Source: Opitutales bacterium UBA7389 (lineage in GTDB: Bacteria; Verrucomicrobiota; Verrucomicrobiia; Opitutales; Opitutaceae). From it: 6,712 nucleotides of DNA. Both the position numbers and the translations under genes were made by a program. How positions within the stretch are numbered: position 1 is the stretch's first letter; each line of letters starts with the position of its first letter. Shown one piece after another: positions 1 through 5,018 of this stretch. Below the pieces are notes generated by a model. That model was given only the letters and a program-made list of their open reading frames with translations, had not been told where the DNA came from and ran no database searches. Location: contig DKNL01000332.1 of assembly GCA_002474325.1 (NCBI GenBank), forward strand, positions 5,642 through 12,353, in the 5' to 3' direction.

Positions 1-204
1 TCGAAGCAAATCTAGATCCCCGAGACGGAACGAAACTCGACCAACACGCTGCCGGTAAATGCCATCCTCATTTCCTTGGCCACTGGTACCATAGTACGCA
101 ATTAGGTCTCCATTGCTCATTGCCGCCCAAGCAAAGCTTAACGGAAGAAATTGCAAGTAACGACTCGGCCGGTACCTATATTTTATCCCCGAACGGGAAA
201 GGAT
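1..204 (-). CDS. Partial or broken CDS of unknown function, running off the left edge
   Basis: Reading the minus strand, one frame is open from an in-frame TAG (205-207) to the window edge, 68 codons. The translation looks protein-like, with segments such as YLQFLPLSFAWAAMSNGDLI and YRQRVGRVSFRLGDLDLL, and continues beyond base 1. I do not recognise the family. The start is unclear: the only candidates are TTG at 156 and ATG at 120, neither with a ribosome binding site, and the 12 or more residues before them already look coding. In another frame an ATG at 218 begins MGRSRSFPVRG and stops at 183-185; one extra G in the G run at 187-190 would join it to this frame. The gene may therefore be frameshifted or decayed. 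It lies downstream of, and on the same strand as, the oxidoreductase gene, so it may be the second gene of that operon. That it is coding is moderately likely; the exact extent is uncertain. Confidence 0.42.
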   Translation of the reverse strand, partial: MLSRSGIKYRYRPSRYLQFLPLSFAWAAMSNGDLIAYYGTSGQGNEDGIYRQRVGRVSFRLGDLDLLR

Positions 205-272
205 CTAGACCTCCCCATCAGAGTCGCACTATGCAAATCGAGTGCTCCGAAAAATAAAACATTCAGATAAAC

Positions 273-1556
273 TCAGGTCCTCCTGCGAATCTCCTTCCCA
301 TCACCAGGGATAGGCACAACGTTTTCCTCAGGCAATACAACCGAGCCCTTTTCGAAATCTTCAGCCTGCACGGCGACCTTCAAGTCGTAGTACTGTGATT
401 CAGTGTTCTCCATCAAATCCCTAAAGCGAATAAAATCACCCGTATAGGCCGCGTATCGACCCATGATCGCTACCGCGGTTGATTCGGCGATTTGACGGGC
501 CTCATTGATGGGTTCCCCATTGCGGGCACTCTTAACCCAGTTGATTAACTCTTGAACGTTGCCGTCCTTGTCCATCACGTCGAACTTGGGGATGGAAACG
601 TCTTTTCCGACCAGTTTTCCACCTCCGTTGACTTCACCTTCGGAACCGCGGAAAAATTCTCCCACTCGAGAGTAAGCTCCACTAATCTGGCGGCACTGAC
701 TGTGGATGTGCACGCCGTCGCCATAGTCCAGGTCCAGGCTGAAGAAATCGTAGTTGTTTCCAGTTTCCCGCCGAGCACGCCCTCCAAATCCAACAACCGA
801 AACGGGAGTGCGGCCCAGGAACCAATTGGCCACGTCGATATTGTGTACGTGCTGTTCGCCCAGATGGTCGCCAGACATTTCCGACCAGTTCAACCAGTTT
901 CGAGCAAGATAGTCAGCATCACTCCAACCCTTTTGACGCTCCCAGATCCAAGGTACAGATCCGTTCCAAATAACGGTGCCGCCGAGTATCTCCCCAATGG
1001 CTCCATTCTGGATCTTGGCCGCGTTTTCCATGTAGCCAATAGTATGGCGGCGCTGCGTACCGGCCAAAATCGCCAAACCTTTTTTCTTAGCCCGCTCCCC
1101 AGCCGCTACAACCCGGCGACACCCAGGAGCATCTACAGCCACTGGCTTTTGCATCAAAACATGTTTTCCGGCATCGACGAGGGTGTCCAAATGCAAGGGA
1201 CGAAAAGACGGAGGCGTTATAAGCATAACGAATTCGGCGTCGCTTTCCGCAACTTTCTGATACGAGTCCCAGCCAACGATACATTTGTCGCGACTCACGC
1301 CGTACTTGTCCGCCTGCTCGAATGCCTTATCTTCGAAAGCATCCGCTAATGCTACAAATTCGGCTTCGAGGCCGAGCATCTCGCAGGCTTTAATGAAATT
1401 GGGAATATCTCGGTTAGACCTCCCACCGCAACCGATGGTCGCGACTTTCACCTTGCGGTTCTTAGCCGCAGCAGCCCCTGCCGTCGACATGAGGGTTCCA
1501 GCTGCTGCAACCGACGTCGCTGCCGTCTTCACGAATTTTCGTCTAGTGAACTCCAT
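273..1556 (-). CDS. Tat-exported Gfo/Idh/MocA family oxidoreductase
   Basis: This 427-residue protein is a nucleotide-dependent sugar or polyol oxidoreductase (or a GH109-like glycosidase relative) of the Gfo/Idh/MocA family. Residues 1-31 form a Tat signal (T4-R5-R6-K7-F8, then an Ala-rich stretch ending AGAAAA), so it should act folded, with bound cofactor, outside the cytoplasm. A Rossmann fold begins near residue 36, with the dinucleotide loop IGCGGRS at 41-47. The family EKP motif appears as QKP at 136-138, so Glu is replaced by Gln while the catalytic-type Lys137 is kept. The C-terminal domain carries the segment GDHLGEQHVHNID (229-241), with H238 and D241 in the usual active-site positions, and CRQISG at 288-293. 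Length is normal for the exported planctomycete/verrucomicrobial subgroup. The ATG at 1556 is the only start that includes the twin arginines; no Shine-Dalgarno site precedes it. It is transcribed away from the TIM-barrel gene at 2269, with which it may cooperate. The substrate is unknown. Confidence 0.96.
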   Translation of the reverse strand: MEFTRRKFVKTAATSVAAAGTLMSTAGAAAAKNRKVKVATIGCGGRSNRDIPNFIKACEMLGLEAEFVALADAFEDKAFEQADKYGVSRDKCIVGWDSYQKVAESDAEFVMLITPPSFRPLHLDTLVDAGKHVLMQKPVAVDAPGCRRVVAAGERAKKKGLAILAGTQRRHTIGYMENAAKIQNGAIGEILGGTVIWNGSVPWIWERQKGWSDADYLARNWLNWSEMSGDHLGEQHVHNIDVANWFLGRTPVSVVGFGGRARRETGNNYDFFSLDLDYGDGVHIHSQCRQISGAYSRVGEFFRGSEGEVNGGGKLVGKDVSIPKFDVMDKDGNVQELINWVKSARNGEPINEARQIAESTAVAIMGRYAAYTGDFIRFRDLMENTESQYYDLKVAVQAEDFEKGSVVLPEENVVPIPGDGKEIRRRT

Positions 1557-1686
1557 AGTACTTTATGTTAAAAGGTGTGAACGATTCAGGTATACTAGCG
1601 GCAGCCTATCGCTACTGCGTTGTAAGCAAAAACCTCAGAGAATGAAACCTTGGCCAAATGTCGAGAAAAGGCTTGGGATTAGCGAG

Positions 1687-1706
1687 GAATACAGACTTGC
1701 GAAAAC
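1687..1706 (+). repeat. Short dispersed repeat, copy 1
   Basis: This 20-base segment matches 18 of 20 bases of the minus-strand segment at 3595-3614; the two share the exact 13-mer GACTTGCGAAAAC. Read as codons, both copies give E-(Y/F)-R-L-A-K-T. This copy lies in non-coding sequence. With only two copies in the window, the repeat status is tentative and chance cannot be excluded. Confidence 0.28.
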
Positions 1707-1779
1707 GCTTTGGGAGGAGCACCACTGCTTGTGCGGGGGAACGTCTGGACTGGGTTCCCGTGTCCGAGAAGCTCAAGTC
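1694..1779. other. Possible branched RNA-like structure or gene remnant
   Basis: A 6-base inverted repeat, GACTTG at 1694-1699 and CAAGTC at 1774-1779, encloses two further stems: GCAC 1719-1722 with GTGC 1731-1734 (8-base loop), and GGGAAC 1737-1742 with GTTCCC 1754-1759 (11-base loop). A short GCG-AAAA-CGC hairpin (1699-1708) is an alternative at the left side. Together they could fold into a multibranched element on either strand. On the minus strand it would lie about 140 bases upstream of the oxidoreductase start, in a possible leader. It does not match any riboswitch consensus that I know. Stems this short occur by chance, so confidence is low. Confidence 0.18.
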
Positions 1780-2164
1780 CCTTTTAAATTAATACGCCAT
1801 CGACAAAGGACCGAATTCACTACCCAGCTAGGTTCCGCACTGCAATCCACCGCTCAGCTCTAGGGCAATCGCATAAGAATATAGAAGCCCCTTTACATCC
1901 TAAACTGTAGCCCAAATTCTGAAAAACTCAATGCCGTATTTCCTCTCTTCGAATCCTCGTTTCCAACCTATCTTCTCCAACAATTCGGATACCTTGTATC
2001 TTTCATTCCGATACTTTGATAAGCACTTGTGAAAATACGCAAATGAGCCTAGGACAGAACACGGAAATGCCATATCCATCCGTCGCTTCGACTCGATTGT
2101 GTCCCGCTATTAAATCCCAAGTTTCAACTTCCAACAATCTTGCCACCCGGAAATCCGAAGTATC

Positions 2165-2249
2165 TCCTCAATACGGGATAAACGGGTTTAACTGAGGACG
2201 ATTGTCTCCTCTTGCATTGACGAGAGGGAATCCCCCTGGCACTTGTGCC
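2165..2249 (+). promoter_or_regulatory. Cluster of dyads upstream of the TIM-barrel gene
   Basis: Four symmetric elements fall within 85 bases just before the gene start. TCCTCA (2165-2170) pairs with TGAGGA (2193-2198). Inside that span, TAAAC-GG-GTTTA (2179-2190) is a 12-base palindrome. CCTCTTG (2208-2214) can pair with CGAGAGG (2221-2227), with one G-U wobble and a 6-base loop. GGCAC-TT-GTGCC (2238-2249) is a second 12-base palindrome, about 20 bases before the ATG. The palindromes resemble operator sites for a dimeric repressor such as a LacI-type regulator; the stems could alternatively structure the mRNA leader. No regulator gene is present in the window. Each element alone is unremarkable; the clustering is what supports the call. 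Confidence 0.25.
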
Positions 2250-2268
2250 TGTCAGTCGATATCATATC

Positions 2269-3177
2269 ATGAATTCACCCTTATCCCGTCGCCGTTTCCT
2301 CGAAGCATCCGCTGGCCTTGCGTCTGGAGCTCTTGTCGCCACGCACCTACAAGCTGCGCACCACGGCTCCTATTCGCTGAAAGGACGCCTCTACAAGACG
2401 CTGAAGATCAATATGATCAAAATAGACGGCCCTCTTTCCGAGCGGTTTCGAGCCGCTAAAAAGGCAGGATTCATGGGCGTGGAAATGAATTCCCCTGGAA
2501 TGGACGTAGAAGAGACCCGGCAAGCGATAGATGAAAGTGGTTTGCCGGTCGACGGAACCGTCTGCAGTACCCACTGGAAGATTCGCCACTCAAGCCCCGA
2601 TCCCCCCACCCGGGCGCAGGCTTTGCAGGACTTGAAAATCGCTATTCGCGATACCCATGCCGTCGGCGGTCACACGGTACTACTTGTTGTTGGTAAAGGA
2701 GAGGATGGGCCGGAATCCGAAATCTGGCCTCGTTCAGTAGAGAACATCCGTAAAGCGATACCACTGGCCGCTGAGCTGGGCGTTTCCATCGTCATCGAAA
2801 ATGTCTGGAATCAATTCCTCTATGATCATGAAGGCGACTCCAATCAGACGGCCGAGCCCTTCGTAAAGTACGTGGACGAATTCGAATCCCCCTGGGTTGG
2901 CATGCAGTTCGACATCGGTAACCACTGGAAGTATGGATCCATGGGAGACTGGATACGAATGCTCGACAAACGGATTATCAAGCTCGACGTTAAAGGATTC
3001 TCACGGATCGAAAACAAGTTCATGCAGATTGGCGAAGGTGATATCGATTTCCTAGATGTCCGCACGGCCCTGCACGAAATCAACTACCATGGATGGGTAG
3101 CTGCCGAAGTCAAAGGCGGGGCTCTTGCGGAGCTGAAAAAGATATCCGGGCAGATCGATCGCGCGTTCGGACTTTAG
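2269..3177 (+). CDS. Tat-exported sugar phosphate isomerase/epimerase-like TIM-barrel protein
   Basis: This 302-residue protein belongs to the AP-endonuclease-2-like xylose isomerase TIM-barrel superfamily (sugar phosphate isomerase/epimerase, hydroxypyruvate isomerase-like). Its N-terminus carries a near-perfect Tat motif (S6-R7-R8-R9-F10-L11), a hydrophobic stretch at 14-26 and an Ala-x-Ala type cleavage region near 28-31, so it should be exported folded. Likely divalent-metal ligands of the barrel are E177 in IENVW, D215 in FDIGNHW and E280 in AAEVKGG; the IGEGDIDF segment (254-261) is typical of the family. The usual metal-ligand His before a Lys-Asp pair is not obvious in the strand IIKLDVKGF (236-244). 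The ATG at 2269 is preferred to the in-frame GTG at 2245, because it places the arginines at the normal distance from the start and the GTG lies inside a palindrome. It is divergent from the exported oxidoreductase, suggesting joint action on a glycoside or sugar. The substrate is not known. Confidence 0.94.
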   Translation: MNSPLSRRRFLEASAGLASGALVATHLQAAHHGSYSLKGRLYKTLKINMIKIDGPLSERFRAAKKAGFMGVEMNSPGMDVEETRQAIDESGLPVDGTVCSTHWKIRHSSPDPPTRAQALQDLKIAIRDTHAVGGHTVLLVVGKGEDGPESEIWPRSVENIRKAIPLAAELGVSIVIENVWNQFLYDHEGDSNQTAEPFVKYVDEFESPWVGMQFDIGNHWKYGSMGDWIRMLDKRIIKLDVKGFSRIENKFMQIGEGDIDFLDVRTALHEINYHGWVAAEVKGGALAELKKISGQIDRAFGL

Positions 3178-3620
3178 AAGCCCGAATCGAATTGTCTGTC
3201 CGCTTCCTCGATTATCACTTCCCTTAGCTCTTCTCGATTGGATTCCTCCAAAATCGGCATTCCGCTCTCGAAAGAAATTACCGCCGTTTCGCCCGAAGCG
3301 TTCTGGACGGTGACCCCGAACCCAGATACCGTAGCGTAAAAATCGAAATGCATGCGCCGACGAATCCGGGTAGTCACGAGCTCAAGCTCCTCCGTCTCCT
3401 CAACCAGATTCTTTACGCGATTGTAATCACCTAATACGCCGAACTCCTGCCCAACATCGACGGTTCCAAAATACAATTGTGACGTGTACAGCATTCCAAT
3501 AGCTAAAATCATTGCCAGGGATACACGAACGCTGCGTTGAATCGTTTCTTTGGATAGAGAAAACACGATAATCGGGCATATCCGCAAAATCGGAGTTTTC
3601 GCAAGTCGGAATTCACTCAA
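3174..3620 (-). CDS. Hypothetical small single-span membrane protein
   Basis: The protein has up to 148 residues and I recognise no family. One hydrophobic helix lies at about residues 33-52 (VSLAMILAIGMLYTSQLYFG), preceded by basic residues, followed by an acidic soluble domain of about 95 residues (EETEELELVTTRIRRRM at 74-90, FESGMPILEESNREELREV at 116-134). This suggests a cytoplasmic N-terminus and an exported C-terminal domain anchored in the inner membrane. The start is uncertain. The longest frame begins with TTG at 3620, but its first residues coincide with the short repeat at 3595-3614; a GTG at 3566 would give 130 residues and keep the whole helix. Neither has a ribosome binding site. 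Its TAA stop overlaps the TAG stop of the TIM-barrel gene by 4 bases on the opposite strand. The amphipathic, codon-like composition supports a real gene, but its role is unknown. Confidence 0.72.
   Translation of the reverse strand: MSEFRLAKTPILRICPIIVFSLSKETIQRSVRVSLAMILAIGMLYTSQLYFGTVDVGQEFGVLGDYNRVKNLVEETEELELVTTRIRRRMHFDFYATVSGFGVTVQNASGETAVISFESGMPILEESNREELREVIIEEADRQFDSGF
3595..3614 (-). repeat. Short dispersed repeat, copy 2
   Basis: On the minus strand this segment matches the element at 1687-1706 in 18 of 20 positions. It falls in the first codons of the longest version of the hypothetical membrane protein gene and encodes E-F-R-L-A-K-T there. If it is a true dispersed element, those codons are not native to the gene and the GTG start at 3566 becomes more likely. 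Confidence 0.28.
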
Positions 3621-3654
3621 AAGCGTCGCTAAAGTTAGTTCTTAATTCCAAAAT

Positions 3655-3678
3655 TAATCCTATCTAGATGTAGGATTA
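3655..3678. promoter_or_regulatory. Perfect 8-base dyad between divergent genes
   Basis: TAATCCTA (3655-3662) and TAGGATTA (3671-3678) are perfect inverted repeats separated by 8 bases. The dyad sits between the minus-strand membrane protein gene and the plus-strand genes that follow, where an operator would be expected. Its right arm contains the AGGA and the first base of the ATG of the small frame at 3678, so as RNA it could also mask that start. About one such dyad is expected by chance in a window of this size, so position is the main support. Confidence 0.3.
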
Positions 3679-3836
3679 TGATAAGAGCCACAACGGTTGC
3701 GGCAATCGGTTTTGTCGGGGCTGGTCTCATAACTTTCGCTCAAGCTCTGGGCATTATCTTTTGGGGCACTACATCGTTAGACTATGCTCTAGACTTGCGC
3801 GCTGAAACAAGTCGTGAATGGGAGTTTAGGTACTAA
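3678..3836 (+). CDS. Possible 52-residue single-span membrane peptide
   Basis: An ATG at 3678 opens a 52-codon frame ending in TAA at 3834-3836. The peptide has one hydrophobic helix at about residues 7-30 (from VAAIGFVGAGLITFAQALGI to IIFWG), an N-terminal Arg and a charged C-terminal tail (LRAETSREWEF). This gives a sensible small membrane protein with positive charge inside at the N-terminus. An AGGA lies only 2 bases before the ATG, closer than ideal, and is part of the dyad at 3655-3678. It occupies most of the gap before the aldo/keto reductase, 75 bases from it and on the same strand. I recognise no family, and it could be a chance frame or a remnant of a larger gene. Confidence 0.38.
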   Translation: MIRATTVAAIGFVGAGLITFAQALGIIFWGTTSLDYALDLRAETSREWEFRY

Positions 3837-3879
3837 CTTTTGCAGTGCCTATCTCAAAACTTCACTTGCGCCTGGGCCC

Positions 3880-3908
3880 TTGACCGATACACCTTTGGTT
3901 CCTACTAT
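3880..3908 (+). promoter_or_regulatory. Sigma-70-type promoter match before the aldo/keto reductase
   Basis: TTGACC (3880-3885) and TACTAT (3903-3908) are separated by exactly 17 bases; they match five of six bases of the -35 consensus and four of six of the -10 consensus. The -10 box ends only 3 bases before the ATG at 3912, so transcription would begin at or just inside the first codons. That fits a leaderless message only if initiation is unusually close to the -10 box; otherwise the match is fortuitous or the gene starts elsewhere. Confidence 0.35.
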
Positions 3909-3911
3909 TTT

Positions 3912-4967
3912 ATGAAATATCGTTACTTAGGAAACTCTGGACTCGCAGTTTCTCGCGTTTGTCTCGGGACTATGACATTTGGCAACAAAAGCTGGGGTTG
4001 CGATGAAGTGACTTCTCAAGCGTTGCTCGACGCCTATATCGACGCTGGTGGCAACTTTATCGATACAGCGGATCTCTATGCCGATACCGATTCGGAAAAG
4101 ATCCTCGGCAAGATTCTCAAAGGTAAAAACCGCGACAATCTCGTTATCGCCTCAAAGTGCTGGTTTCCGATAAATGAGAGCCCGAACGCCCGTGGCCTAT
4201 CAAGAAAGCACATTGTCGAGGCTTGCGATGCCTCGCTAGAGCGGATGAATCTCGAATATATGGATCTCTATCAGATCCACGGACCCGATCCGTACACGCC
4301 AATCGAGGAAACAATGAACGCCCTAGACGACTTGATTCGGTCAGGGAAGGTCCGCTACATCGGTTGTTCCAATCTCTACGCCTGGCAAATCGTCAAAGCC
4401 AATGCGGCGGCCATCAGACATGGCGGCACCCCCTTCATCTCCGGTCAATATCTTTACAATCTCATTCGCAGAGACATTGAAACGGAAATCATCCCCGCAT
4501 GTGTCGACCAAGGCATGGGCTTACTCTGCTGGAGTCCTCTTGCTAGCGGGCTCCTCACGGGCAAGTACCGTGGAATCGACATCCCCGATCCAGGACTACG
4601 ATTCAAGGAGATGGGCAACATTCTCAATGATCGCTTCATCTGGAAAGAGGCGTTAGAATTGGTGGATATGGTTTGCGAAATCGGCGACGAGCTCGGAAAA
4701 AGTCCTGTAACCGTAGCCTTATCCTGGATACTTAAGGACCAGGCTATTACATCCGTATTGGCAGGATCCCGATCCGTCGAGCAATTGGGACCATCTCTCG
4801 AAGCTGGCGATTGGGATTTACCCGATGAATTTGCTGAAAGGCTGACCGAAAAACTGCCTCACGAACACGGCTACCCCTGCGATTGGATGAAGATCTGCCT
4901 CCTGTCGAATTTCACGAAAACAGAGCAAGAGCCCAACCGAGCCCAGAGATTTCCACCGCTTTTATGA
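3912..4967 (+). CDS. Aldo/keto reductase
   Basis: This cytoplasmic NAD(P)H-dependent oxidoreductase of 351 residues interconverts aldehydes or ketones and alcohols. It is a single (beta/alpha)8 barrel. The catalytic tetrad is visible: D51 and Y56 in IDTADLYAD, K82 in ASKCW and H123 in DLYQIHGPD. Also present are the barrel strand GCSN (151-154), the segment GLLCWSPLASGLLTGKY (203-219) and the cofactor-binding loop LAGSRSVEQL (283-292). The opening MKYRYLGNSGLAVSRVCLGTM is typical of the YajO/MocA-like and sugar-reductase groups, which fixes the start at the ATG at 3912; an upstream TTG at 3840 would only add an atypical 24-residue extension. The C-terminus, after YPCDWM (321-326), has a family-variable tail. 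The transporter gene follows after 51 bases on the same strand, so both are probably co-transcribed and the enzyme may reduce or oxidise the imported sugar. The substrate cannot be deduced. Confidence 0.95.
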   Translation: MKYRYLGNSGLAVSRVCLGTMTFGNKSWGCDEVTSQALLDAYIDAGGNFIDTADLYADTDSEKILGKILKGKNRDNLVIASKCWFPINESPNARGLSRKHIVEACDASLERMNLEYMDLYQIHGPDPYTPIEETMNALDDLIRSGKVRYIGCSNLYAWQIVKANAAAIRHGGTPFISGQYLYNLIRRDIETEIIPACVDQGMGLLCWSPLASGLLTGKYRGIDIPDPGLRFKEMGNILNDRFIWKEALELVDMVCEIGDELGKSPVTVALSWILKDQAITSVLAGSRSVEQLGPSLEAGDWDLPDEFAERLTEKLPHEHGYPCDWMKICLLSNFTKTEQEPNRAQRFPPLL

Positions 4968-5018
4968 ACTAAACCCTTTTTCCCGCAGTTCCCTGCTGCC
5001 TCTGCCCAATCCAAGCCC

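Larger units (their letters stand above)
1557..2268. other. Long divergent intergenic region without a credible gene
   Basis: About 700 bases separate the divergently transcribed oxidoreductase and TIM-barrel genes, so both promoters should lie here. I found no convincing sigma-70 pair for either. Open stretches on the plus strand (the ATG frame at 1642-1863, and a stop-free run from about 1924 to 2191) give translations without recognisable protein character. What stands out is possible secondary structure: a nested set of stems at 1694-1779 and several dyads at 2165-2249, listed separately. The length is unusual for a region holding only two promoters, and it may contain long leaders, a small RNA or gene remains. 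Confidence 0.6.

Noticed and set aside
552..1349. 265-codon open frame on the plus strand inside the oxidoreductase gene
   Set aside because: It is antisense to a gene with clear family motifs, and its translation shows no domain or signal character; the frame is open because of the codon use of the real gene.
1285..1863. 192-codon plus-strand frame that leaves the oxidoreductase gene and runs into the intergenic region
   Set aside because: The first half is antisense shadow. The remainder (an ATG at 1642 would give about 73 residues) has no protein-like pattern and coincides with the stem-forming segment.
1924..2191. Stop-free run of about 90 codons on the plus strand, with an ATG at 2043
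   Set aside because: The composition is Ser/Thr-rich and featureless, there is no ribosome site, and a run of this length occurs by chance among six frames.
2245..2268. GTG start giving 8 more residues to the TIM-barrel protein
   Set aside because: It lies inside a palindrome and moves the twin arginines away from the usual position; the ATG at 2269 is better.
3840..3911. TTG start giving 24 more residues to the aldo/keto reductase
   Set aside because: The family begins at the M-K-Y-R-Y-L-G segment, and the extra region contains the promoter match instead.
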